The notes under the pieces: model-generated
Told to the model about the DNA's origin: nothing
Database searches by the model: none
What the model saw: the letters and a program-made list of their open reading frames with translations, nothing else
Program-made: the position numbers and the translations under genes
Shown here: in pieces, positions 39,130-45,354 of the stretch
Layout of the letters: each line of letters starts with the position of its first letter
Numbering within the stretch: the first letter of the stretch is position 1
Origin: Bacteroidota bacterium
GTDB taxonomy: Bacteria > Bacteroidota > Bacteroidia > Flavobacteriales > Flavobacteriaceae
DNA: 45,354 nucleotides
Reading direction: 5' to 3'
NCBI GenBank assembly: GCA_949487855.1
Contig: CATAMV010000057.1
Location: 1-45,354 of the forward strand

Positions 39130-39745
39130 GAAATTCTTTTCTGGAAATAGGAGCAGCACCCATACTTGCCAAATGCGCCGTAGGTACTTGACAATCAATG
39201 AGTTTATACTTATTTTTTTTTAATTCTCGCGTAAGATAAATTAGGGCGAGTTTACTGGAATTACTAGCCTTTGAAAACATACTTTCGCCACAAAATACTT
39301 CCCCAACGTCAATGCCATAAAGTCCGCCGACAAGTTCTGAACCATCCCAGACTTCAACCGAATGTGCGTGTCCTTGTTCGTGTAAAACCTCATATACTTC
39401 CATAAGTCCAGGCGTAATCCATGTACCCGTTTGTCCAAATCGTTTTACCCCTGCACACGATTTTACGACTTGATTAAAAGCTTTATTGAACGTGATTTCA
39501 TAGGGGTGTTTCCTGAGAAAACTGCGCATGCTTTTAGAAATACGCAATTGATCTGGAAAAAGTACCATTCTAGGGTCTGGACTCCACCAAATCAAAAACT
39601 CATCTTGTTCAAACCAAGGAAAAATTCCTTTTCGATAGGCAAGTAGGACACGCTCTGGGCGTAAATCACCACCCACAGCAACAATCCCCTCTTTTGTGGC
39701 CAAGTGAGGCGAAGGAAAACGTAATTCTTCCGATAAATGATACAT
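39113..39745 (-). CDS. aat: Leucyl/phenylalanyl-tRNA-protein transferase
   Basis: The 210-residue enzyme adds Leu or Phe to the N-terminus of proteins with basic N-terminal residues, marking them for ClpSAP degradation by the N-end rule. Family motifs are LAYRKGIFPWFEQDEFLIWWSPDPRMVLFP, the GTWITPGLMEVYEVLHEQGHAHSVEVWDG block, LVGGLYGIDVGEVFCGESMFSKASNSSKLALIYL and IDCQVPTAHLASMGAAPISRKEFL. The length is normal. It is convergent with tag and follows the DUF3127 gene after 8 bp on the same strand. Confidence 0.95.
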   Translation of the reverse strand: MYHLSEELRFPSPHLATKEGIVAVGGDLRPERVLLAYRKGIFPWFEQDEFLIWWSPDPRMVLFPDQLRISKSMRSFLRKHPYEITFNKAFNQVVKSCAGVKRFGQTGTWITPGLMEVYEVLHEQGHAHSVEVWDGSELVGGLYGIDVGEVFCGESMFSKASNSSKLALIYLTRELKKNKYKLIDCQVPTAHLASMGAAPISRKEFLSYLD

Positions 39746-39753
39746 ACGATTAG

Positions 39754-40116
39754 TTAGAAAGGCAGGTCATCTGGTGCTTCTTTTTCGGGAGCATCAGGCA
39801 TCGTTTCAAAGGGTGCAGCCGGCGGTGGTGGTGGTGTAGCGTCTGCTGCATCTATGCGCCATCCTTGAATAGAATTGAAGTATTTGATTTCACCTTGTGG
39901 GCTTTGCCACTCACGTCCACGAAGGTTTATACCTACTTTGACTCGTTGACCTACTGCATATGCATCAAGAAGGGAACACTTGTCTTGAACAAATTCCACA
40001 AGCAAATGTTGTTGATATTGCTCTTCAGTTGTAAGTACAACTTCACGTTTTTGAAACCCGTTTGATCCGTATTCTTTAGTTTGGTCTATTTGTTTGATTT
40101 TTCCTGTAATTTCCAT
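39754..40116 (-). CDS. DUF3127 family protein
   Basis: The 120-residue protein matches DUF3127: MEITGKIKQIDQTKEYGSNGFQKREVVLTTEEQYQQHLLVEFVQDKCSLLDAYAVGQRVKVGINLRGREWQSPQGEIKYFNSIQGWRI. The predicted OB fold is followed by a Pro-rich linker (TPPPPPAAP) and an acidic tail ending DDLPF. That tail resembles the peptide of single-stranded DNA-binding proteins that recruits partner proteins. I infer a nucleic-acid role, but it is untested. A promoter with TTG and TAAATTTG lies upstream. Confidence 0.88.
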   Translation of the reverse strand: MEITGKIKQIDQTKEYGSNGFQKREVVLTTEEQYQQHLLVEFVQDKCSLLDAYAVGQRVKVGINLRGREWQSPQGEIKYFNSIQGWRIDAADATPPPPPAAPFETMPDAPEKEAPDDLPF

Positions 40117-40138
40117 GCGCTGGTTAATGATGTTCCTA

Positions 40139-40167
40139 CAAATTTACTCAATTTACAGCGAACACAA
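40139..40167 (-). promoter_or_regulatory. Promoter of the DUF3127 gene
   Basis: On the minus strand TTG (40167-40165) and TAAATTTG (40146-40139) are separated by 18 nt. The -7 box lies 22 bp before the ATG at 40116. It fits the Bacteroidota consensus. Confidence 0.55.
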
Positions 40168-40195
40168 AGAACGAAAATACACTATATTCGTAAGC

Positions 40196-41371
40196 ATGAG
40201 TTTAAACTTCTCCTATAGAAACCAACGCAATTTCAAGATTGCGGGGTTTGCGCTCGTATTGTGTTTTGTTGGATTTACCCTTTGGAACACCAATAAACTT
40301 ATTCAACGTATTCAAGAAGATGAGCGTCTTGAGATGGAGCTTTGGGGTTTGGCACAACAAGAACTCGCATCCAGTAAAGATCTCAACAAACCTGTTAACC
40401 CATTAACATTCCAAATACTTACAGAAAAAAACACCATTCCCATGATCGTGGTTGATGGTGAAAGTAAACTCCTTTTTTCCAATAACATTAATGAACGAAA
40501 ATTGGCTCAAGATTCTGTAAATTATGTGAGGGAACTAATTAAAGAATTTAGTGCTGCTAATACACCTGTTGAAATCAGTTACAGCGACAGCTTGTACCAA
40601 AAAATGTATTACGGCAATTCTGCTCTGATTCAACAGCTACGTTATTATCCCATTGCTTTTTTTGTGATTTTAACATTATTGGGAGGTCTTTTGATTGCGT
40701 ATTATAAAAGTACGCAACAGTTGGTGGCTAACAAACTTTGGACAGGGATGGCAAAAGAAACCGCGCATCAGCTGGGAACGCCTATTTCTTCGCTTTTGGG
40801 GTGGTTAACAATTTTAGATCAGCACAAAGTAGATGAGAAGTTACTATCGCAAATTAAGAGTGATATCAAACGCTTGGAAACCATCAGTGCGCGCTTTTCA
40901 AAAATTGGCTCATTGCCTAATAAAAAGCACACAAAACTTAGTACTGTAGTGCAAGAGTTGGTTCCGTACATGCAAATTCGAATCCCCAAAGGCATTAGCC
41001 TTTGTGTAAATGAAAGTGGAGACGAATCTTTGGTTGAAATCAATTCGGAGCTAATAACTTGGGTGTTGGAAAATTTAATCAAGAATAGCATAGATGCAAT
41101 TCGTGGAGAGGGGTCAATTACTATCGATTTGGACTGGGAAAACGCTGCAAAAATCAGCATTATTGACACAGGAAATGGGATTCCAAAAAAACTTCAGAAA
41201 GTAATTTTCAATCCTGGAGTTACGACCAAAAAAAGAGGCTGGGGCCTTGGGTTATCATTGGCAAAACGCATTATTGAACAATACCACGGAGGGAAGATTA
41301 AGCTTTTAGAAAGTTCAGAAAAGGGAAGTGTTTTTATGATTCAACTGCCGCTTACACAAAAGCAGCATTGA
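40196..41371 (+). CDS. Membrane sensor histidine kinase
   Basis: The 391-residue kinase has a first transmembrane helix (FKIAGFALVLCFVGFTLW, residues 13-30), a periplasmic sensor of about 120 residues, and a second helix (YPIAFFVILTLLGGLLIAYY, about 151-170). The dimerisation/phospho-acceptor box is MAKETAHQLGTPISSLLGWL (His191), and the ATPase domain has ENLIKNSIDAI (N), IIDTGNGIPKK (G1) and KKRGWGLGLSLAKRIIEQ (G2). The H box ETAHQLGTPI is a form common in Bacteroidota. No response regulator is adjacent, so it is an orphan. The ATG of MSLNFSYRNQ is used. It overlaps the HIT gene tail to tail by 20 bp. Confidence 0.9.
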   Translation: MSLNFSYRNQRNFKIAGFALVLCFVGFTLWNTNKLIQRIQEDERLEMELWGLAQQELASSKDLNKPVNPLTFQILTEKNTIPMIVVDGESKLLFSNNINERKLAQDSVNYVRELIKEFSAANTPVEISYSDSLYQKMYYGNSALIQQLRYYPIAFFVILTLLGGLLIAYYKSTQQLVANKLWTGMAKETAHQLGTPISSLLGWLTILDQHKVDEKLLSQIKSDIKRLETISARFSKIGSLPNKKHTKLSTVVQELVPYMQIRIPKGISLCVNESGDESLVEINSELITWVLENLIKNSIDAIRGEGSITIDLDWENAAKISIIDTGNGIPKKLQKVIFNPGVTTKKRGWGLGLSLAKRIIEQYHGGKIKLLESSEKGSVFMIQLPLTQKQH

Positions 41372-41744
41372 TTTTTGCGGCAAGCGTTTTCATTTCTTCT
41401 TTTGACAAAGACGTCTTTTTTTGAAAGGTGGCTTCTGCCATTTCATTCAATGGAATTAAATGTACGTGAACATGCGGCACTTCAAGCCCAATAACCGATA
41501 GCCCAATACGCTTACACGAAACAACTTGCCTAAGCGCAGTAGCCACACGGCGACTAAACCGCATCAGATTTATGTAGGCTTCTTCATCTAAATCAAAAAG
41601 CTTGTCCGTTTCCTTTTTTGGTACACAAAGGGTGTGTCCAACTGCATTTGGATTAATGTCCAAAAAAGCAATGTGGTTCTCGTCTTCTGCAGCAATAAAG
41701 GCAGGAAGTTCACCTGAAATAATGCTACTAAAAATAGACGCCAT
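41352..41744 (-). CDS. HIT family nucleotide-binding protein
   Basis: The 130-residue protein is a histidine-triad hydrolase or transferase of the HINT branch: SIFSSIISGELPAFIAAEDENHIAFLDINPNAVGHTLCVPK at the N-terminus and the triad LEVPHVHVHLIPLNE. HINT proteins hydrolyse nucleoside phosphoramidates; the precise role is uncertain. The ATG overlaps the last base of the greA stop, so the two genes are translationally linked, a usual pairing in flavobacteria. Confidence 0.93.
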   Translation of the reverse strand: MASIFSSIISGELPAFIAAEDENHIAFLDINPNAVGHTLCVPKKETDKLFDLDEEAYINLMRFSRRVATALRQVVSCKRIGLSVIGLEVPHVHVHLIPLNEMAEATFQKKTSLSKEEMKTLAAKINAAFV

Positions 41745-42217
41745 TAGCGTTCAATGGATAAAATTTCAAACTTAAGCGTGCCGTTTGGAACGGTCACTTC
41801 AGCAATATCTCCTACGGTTTTACCTAAAAGTCCTTTACCAATGGGGGAATTAACCGAAATTTTTCCGGTTTTTAAATCGGCTTCACTTTCAGCAACCAGG
41901 TTATAATTCATTTCCATATTATTGTTCAGGTTTTTGATGCGCACTTTTGAAAGTACTAACACCTTGGAAACATCCAATTGCGACTCGTCAATCACGCGAG
42001 CACCCGACAGGGTTTCTTCAAGTTTTGAAATTTTCATTTCAAGCATGCCCTGCGCTTCTTTTGCAGCGTCGTACTCAGCATTTTCGCTCAAATCGCCTTT
42101 GTCGCGAGCCTCTGCAATAGCCTGCGAAGCACGTGGTCGTTCTACATCTTTTAGATGATTGAGTTCTTCCCGTAATTTTTTTAGCCCTTCGGCTGTGTAA
42201 TATGATACTGTACTCAT
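41744..42217 (-). CDS. greA: Transcription elongation factor GreA
   Basis: The 157-residue factor rescues backtracked RNA polymerase by stimulating cleavage of the transcript. The N-terminal coiled coil carries YYTAEGLKKLREELNHLKDVERPRASQAIAEARDKGDLSENAEYDAAKEAQGMLEMKISKLEETL with the acidic tip Asp/Glu in GDLSENAEY. The C-terminal globular domain ends with SPIGKGLLGKTVGDIAEVTVPNGTLKFEILSIE. All hallmarks are present. The leader carries a terminator-like hairpin just before the start codon, and the HIT gene follows directly. Confidence 0.97.
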   Translation of the reverse strand: MSTVSYYTAEGLKKLREELNHLKDVERPRASQAIAEARDKGDLSENAEYDAAKEAQGMLEMKISKLEETLSGARVIDESQLDVSKVLVLSKVRIKNLNNNMEMNYNLVAESEADLKTGKISVNSPIGKGLLGKTVGDIAEVTVPNGTLKFEILSIER

Positions 42218-42228
42218 GGGGTATTATT

Positions 42229-42253
42229 AAAAAATCCCTTATGTTTAAGGGAT
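42229..42253 (-). promoter_or_regulatory. Terminator-like hairpin in the greA leader
   Basis: On the minus strand ATCCCTT, a 6-nt loop and AAGGGAT (42253-42234) form a perfect 7-bp stem followed at once by a T-rich run. It lies 12-36 bp upstream of the greA ATG and just downstream of the predicted transcription start. It looks like an attenuator, or possibly a terminator producing a short leader RNA. Confidence 0.5.
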
Positions 42254-42710
42254 GAATGCAAATATACAATTTTCCTTTTTCTTGCGTTTTAAACACTTGA
42301 AATATGTTGTTTTCGTTAGTTTTTTTCTTTTGTTAAGTTGTGCCGAAAACAGCGTAGAGCGCAATCCGTATTTATTTGAAACACGATTTGACCAAAGCAT
42401 TAATTTAGCACTTCCTGCTTTTGATAACCTAAACTATCAAGGAGGGAGTTTGTATTGGGCAAATGGCGGTATCAAAGGATTGTTGTTATTTAATCTTTCT
42501 GGAACCATTATGGCGTGGGAAGCAAGTTGTCCGAACCATGCGCCAAGTAGTTGCTCTACGGTTCAAATTTCTGGAGTTACAGGCTCATGCCCATGTGAAG
42601 ACTTTCAGTACAGTTTGGCTACAGGTCAACCCCTTACGGAAGGAGCAACCTACAGCCTATTGTTTTATAAGGTGCAGCAAAATGGAACTGCGGTGCGGAT
42701 TTATAATTAA
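42252..42710 (+). CDS. Rieske-like lipoprotein lacking cluster ligands
   Basis: The 152-residue protein has a lipoprotein signal ending FFLLLSC and a domain resembling a Rieske ferredoxin: GGIKGLLLFNLSGTIMAWEASCPNHAPSSC, then VTGSCPCEDFQYSLATGQPLTEGATY. A functional Rieske centre needs CxH and CxxH. Here the first block is CPNH and the second is CPCE, so both histidine ligands are misplaced or lost and a 2Fe-2S cluster is unlikely. The ATG start at 42252 gives a long n-region; a TTG at 42297 would give the more usual MKYVVFVSFFLLLSC. It starts 35 bp from greA on the opposite strand. The function is unknown. Confidence 0.8.
   Translation: MNANIQFSFFLRFKHLKYVVFVSFFLLLSCAENSVERNPYLFETRFDQSINLALPAFDNLNYQGGSLYWANGGIKGLLLFNLSGTIMAWEASCPNHAPSSCSTVQISGVTGSCPCEDFQYSLATGQPLTEGATYSLLFYKVQQNGTAVRIYN
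42259..42266 (-). promoter_or_regulatory. -7 promoter box for greA
   Basis: TATATTTG on the minus strand matches TAnnTTTG and predicts a transcription start near 42252, about 35 nt before the greA ATG. No TTG is seen at the ideal upstream spacing. Confidence 0.5.
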
Positions 42711-42758
42711 AAGTTCTGCTAACCCTTTGTGCGTTTTAAAGTAAAATTAAATATGCAT

Positions 42759-43018
42759 GTCAGTTCGAGTGATTTGGAGTGTCGAAAATCGTACCGAGAA
42801 TTAATATAAATACCTGAGACCTATTTTTAGTTTGCCTGTTCATTTTGTCTTGAAACAAAACGAACCAAAAATTCAAGAGGATTTCAAGGAAATTTTTGCG
42901 CCTTTGTCGCAAAATCGCTGATAAATCTGTCGTTTCATGCTTTGTTTTGCCAGGCAAAACGCACTTTCACTTGATTTACAGCTATTTCTATAAAATCCTC
43001 AACGCTACAATTTTCAGA
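42759..43018. repeat. Run of hairpins resembling flavobacterial dispersed repeats
   Basis: This 308-bp gap holds no gene. It contains GTCAGTTCGAGTGATTT and its imperfect partner (42759-42802). It also has an 11-bp stem GTTCATTTTGT/ACAAAACGAAC (42838-42865, one wobble), a perfect 7-bp stem TTTTGCG/CGCAAAA (42894-42914), and a perfect 8-bp stem GTTTTGCC/GGCAAAAC with a 1-nt spacer (42944-42960). Near-identical blocks are, as I recall, scattered between genes in flavobacteria. They may help terminate the convergent transcripts. Confidence 0.55.
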
Positions 43019-45226
43019 TTAAAAACGAAGGGTAAGTCCTGCCATTACGTGGCGTCCTGCTTGCGGATAATAACCCACACCTTCTATGGTTGTAATTGCC
43101 GTTGGCGAACTCCAATCATCGTCATAAGTATAGAAATATCCATTTGAACTAAATACTTCATCTAAAACGTTGTAAACATGAACGTTTACATCTAATCGAG
43201 GTGGATTTTCGTTGTTTAAGATAACTGCCTGAAATTGTATGTCTTGTATGGTATAGCTATCCAGTTTAGAGAGTTCAGCATCTATATTCCCCATGTATTG
43301 CTCCCCAACATATTTACTCACAAGAGAAATAGACCATGTATCGCGTGAATAGGTTAACTGATCAGAAGCAATTAAAGAAGGAGAGTACGACAAATGGGTG
43401 TCACCTAAGGCTTGTAAAGCGCCATCGCGTTCAAAATATTTATCCTTATTTCGGTTTTTACTCCAAGACACATTGGCTTGCCAATTCCAATGGGGCGCAA
43501 ATGCCCAACCAGCATCTATCTCAATACCCCTTCGGAAGCTATCTCCTGAATTTTGACGAATTGGAGCCCCAACGTCGTCAAGAGCACCCGTTAGTACCAA
43601 CTGGTTTTTGTAGTCCATATAATAGAAGTTTGCATTTACATATGCCGCTTCTGTTTTCCAACGCCATCCCAATTCAAAATCATTTAATTCCTCTGGAACG
43701 GGATTGCCATTTTCGTAGTCTGTACGGTTGGGCTCTTTGTGTGCCTTGGCATAAGACGCATAAAGTTGATGTGCGGGATTGGGTTGATACACGACCCCTG
43801 CTTTAGGATTAAAAAAAGTGTGTGCATCATTAACAGAAAACGTTTCAGGTCCGGCCACTTCCCCTGCTACCGAATAATCAATCCAGCGAACTTGTGCATC
43901 GGCATAAAGATTCCAGTTGTCGTCCAAAGAAAGATCCCATTTAGTGAAAATATTGCCATCCTTTTTCTTTCCTCGGTTTTCATAAAAACGATGTTTTGGG
44001 TTTATGTTGGCAGTAGATGCCCATAATAATTCACCAAAATGTGCTCCGTTGTAGGCACTGTAATAGGCGCCTGCGCTGATTTCATGATTTTCATTAGTGA
44101 AATGATACATCAGGTTAGCCACATAAAAATCGTTATCCAACCACTTACGAACGGCATTCTCTGTTTCCGTAATCGCTTGTCCGTTAATGCTTAATGGAGG
44201 TAATTTTAGGTAGCTGTAGGAAGTGTCGCCGCTAAAGCTAACATTTTGGTCATACCATAAATCATAATATTCCTCGTAATAACCGTAACCATGGGTATAG
44301 TTTAAGCCCAAAGAGAGTCTAGCGTTATTGGACAATCGCTGTTCGATATGCAATTGTGTATGATCTTGCTTATAGTTATCTACTTGATTATCGTAATAAC
44401 CTTGCACGTTTCCTTCCTCGTCGTATTGTTCCCCAGCAGGATTATATGTTCTGTTGGATGCCAATGTGGCTGGATCAACGCCATACCACGCTTGGTAGGT
44501 GCGCTCGTGCCCCCCAAAAGTTAGTGCCTTAAATTTGGTGTTGTTTGTATTGTATGTTCCTTGAAGAAAATATCCTTTTAAGAGTGAAGAAGCACGATCA
44601 ATATAGCCGTCAGAGGTTATATTAGATAGGCGTCCACTAAACTCAAAACCACTTTCTGAAATTCCCGTGGAGAATTTTATCGTGTTTTTGAGTGTATTAA
44701 AACTACCTATGCTAGAAGCAAGTTGCGCATATGATTTTTCGGATGCTTTATCTGTTTCAAGGTTGATGCTTGCCCCAAAAGCGGCTGCGCCGTTTGTAGA
44801 TGTTCCTACACCCCGCTGCACTTGAAGGTTATCGGTAGATGAAGCAAAGTCAGATAAATTTACCCAAAAGGTTCCATGTGATTCGGCGTCGTTGTATGCA
44901 ATACCGTTTATGGTCACATTGACTCTGGTGGCATCGCTACCACGAACACGAATTCCTGTATAGCCGACTCCTGCTCCAGCATCACTTGTGGTTACCACGT
45001 TGGGTAAAAACCGCAATAGTACTGGTAAATCTTTTCCTAAGTTTTGTTTTTCCAACTCCTCTTTGGAAATATTTGTAAACGCCATAGGCGTATTCTCTTT
45101 TGCCCTTAGGGCGCTTACCGTAACCGATTCAAGTGTTACCGTATTAACTTTCAATGTATCTATGTCAGATTTAGCTTGTTGCGCCATTAGGCTTCCAGCA
45201 AGCAATAATGCAATAATAGTTTTCAT
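43019..45226 (-). CDS. TonB-dependent receptor, predicted thiamine (precursor) uptake
   Basis: The 735-residue outer membrane receptor has a signal peptide (MKTIIALLLAGSLMAQQ) and a short TonB-box-like region (TVTLESVTVSALRAKE). A plug domain follows at about residues 45-155 (PVLLRFLPNVVTTSDAGAGVGYTGIRVRGSDATRVNVTINGIAYND, VQRGVGTSTNGAAAFGASINLET). The rest is a 22-strand-type barrel ending in GRHVMAGLTLRF with the terminal Phe. The ATG at 45226 is used, since the longer track start lies inside a riboswitch. A TPP riboswitch in the leader indicates repression by thiamine diphosphate, so the ligand is predicted to be thiamine or a pyrimidine/thiazole precursor. Substrate by sequence alone is uncertain. 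Confidence 0.92.
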   Translation of the reverse strand: MKTIIALLLAGSLMAQQAKSDIDTLKVNTVTLESVTVSALRAKENTPMAFTNISKEELEKQNLGKDLPVLLRFLPNVVTTSDAGAGVGYTGIRVRGSDATRVNVTINGIAYNDAESHGTFWVNLSDFASSTDNLQVQRGVGTSTNGAAAFGASINLETDKASEKSYAQLASSIGSFNTLKNTIKFSTGISESGFEFSGRLSNITSDGYIDRASSLLKGYFLQGTYNTNNTKFKALTFGGHERTYQAWYGVDPATLASNRTYNPAGEQYDEEGNVQGYYDNQVDNYKQDHTQLHIEQRLSNNARLSLGLNYTHGYGYYEEYYDLWYDQNVSFSGDTSYSYLKLPPLSINGQAITETENAVRKWLDNDFYVANLMYHFTNENHEISAGAYYSAYNGAHFGELLWASTANINPKHRFYENRGKKKDGNIFTKWDLSLDDNWNLYADAQVRWIDYSVAGEVAGPETFSVNDAHTFFNPKAGVVYQPNPAHQLYASYAKAHKEPNRTDYENGNPVPEELNDFELGWRWKTEAAYVNANFYYMDYKNQLVLTGALDDVGAPIRQNSGDSFRRGIEIDAGWAFAPHWNWQANVSWSKNRNKDKYFERDGALQALGDTHLSYSPSLIASDQLTYSRDTWSISLVSKYVGEQYMGNIDAELSKLDSYTIQDIQFQAVILNNENPPRLDVNVHVYNVLDEVFSSNGYFYTYDDDWSSPTAITTIEGVGYYPQAGRHVMAGLTLRF

Positions 45227-45280
45227 TTGCGTATGGGCAAATAAAGGGGTATTATTTACAATGGTTTTTAGTGAAACAAA

Positions 45281-45348
45281 ATTCCTTGGCAGCATTACCT
45301 GCCCAGGTTCGATGGGTATAATCTCAGCCGTAAGGCACCCCTAGAGAT
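45281..45348 (-). promoter_or_regulatory. TPP riboswitch (THI element)
   Basis: On the minus strand the leader contains the conserved TPP aptamer blocks in order: CTAGGGGTGCC, GGCTGAGATTATACCC, GAACCTGGGCAGGTAATG, then CTGCCAAGGAA. These correspond to the invariant CUGAGA pyrimidine-sensing segment and the UAAUGC-like pyrophosphate-side segment. The aptamer ends 55 nt before the TonB receptor ATG. Binding of thiamine diphosphate should turn expression off. Bases ACCCCT at 45250-45245 can pair with AGGGGT of the aptamer (45342-45337) and may be part of the switch. Confidence 0.92.
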
Positions 45349-45354
45349 GATGCA

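Noticed and set aside
43336-43806. Plus-strand ORF of 156 residues inside the TonB receptor gene
   Set aside because: It is a shadow of the receptor reading frame. The minus-strand protein has a full domain structure and signal peptide, and the plus-strand translation resembles nothing.
45227-45295. N-terminal extension of the TonB receptor (MLPRNFVSL...)
   Set aside because: The extension is encoded within the TPP riboswitch, and MKTIIALLLAGSLMAQ at 45226 is a standard signal peptide.

Overview
The window looks like chromosomal DNA of a flavobacterium (phylum Bacteroidota, family Flavobacteriaceae). The evidence is the low G+C content, Bacteroidota-type -7 promoter boxes (TAnnTTTG, several with TTG 18-19 nt upstream), families largely confined to this group (DUF4271, DUF4296, DUF3127, DUF3098, flavobacterial LeuRS and HemD forms), a relic of a type IX secretion sorting domain, and a TPP-riboswitch-controlled TonB-dependent receptor. 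Almost everything is core housekeeping DNA. I see no prophage, integrative element, insertion sequence, rRNA or intact CRISPR array.

Layout. 1-328: a tRNA-Leu(TAG) cut by the window edge, and a second tRNA-Leu-like relic split by a 20-bp palindrome. 329-5371: two unknown membrane proteins, an M20 dipeptidase, hemW, ruvC, a TonB-C-like lipoprotein and a DUF456 membrane protein. 5372-6097: a C-terminal scrap of a type II-C Cas9 and a 13-bp direct repeat. 6098-13638 (all minus): a cell-envelope operon of coaX, an outer membrane barrel, a TPR protein, lptC, a small membrane protein, a CNNM/CorC protein and a PpiD-like foldase. 13722-15670: tRNA-Phe and a processive GT2 glycosyltransferase. 15672-19371: rluB-type pseudouridine synthase, a UbiA-family prenyltransferase, mevalonate kinase and diphosphomevalonate decarboxylase (isoprenoid genes). 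19444-23884: T9SS domain relic, NifU-C and Mrp Fe-S carriers, an alkyltransferase-like protein, trmB and a PhoR/PhoB-type two-component system. 23972-32316: LuxE-like acyl-protein synthetase, tyrS, DUF4296 lipoprotein, dihydroorotase, Dol-P-Man-synthase-like GT2, DUF4271, hemD, DUF423, Lrp regulator, YugP-type metallopeptidase, SemiSWEET and an ABM-fold protein. 32356-32943: a HicAB toxin-antitoxin pair. 33033-42710: leuS, ftsX, DUF3098, uppP, truB, tag, aat, DUF3127, a histidine kinase, HIT, greA and a Rieske-like lipoprotein. 42711-43018: dispersed-repeat-like hairpins. 43019-45348: a TonB-dependent receptor behind a TPP riboswitch, predicted to import thiamine or a precursor.

The most notable observations are: (1) the Cas9 C-terminal remnant, apparently the last trace of a lost type II-C CRISPR locus; (2) the TPP riboswitch assigning a substrate to the TonB receptor; (3) tag (3-methyladenine glycosylase I), whose N-terminal zinc cysteine is encoded upstream of every conventional start codon, as if one G-to-A change turned an ATGA truB/tag overlap into ATAA; (4) a palindromic candidate operator over the hicAB -7 box; (5) a terminator-like hairpin in the greA leader. 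I did not find a convincing complete undescribed system.
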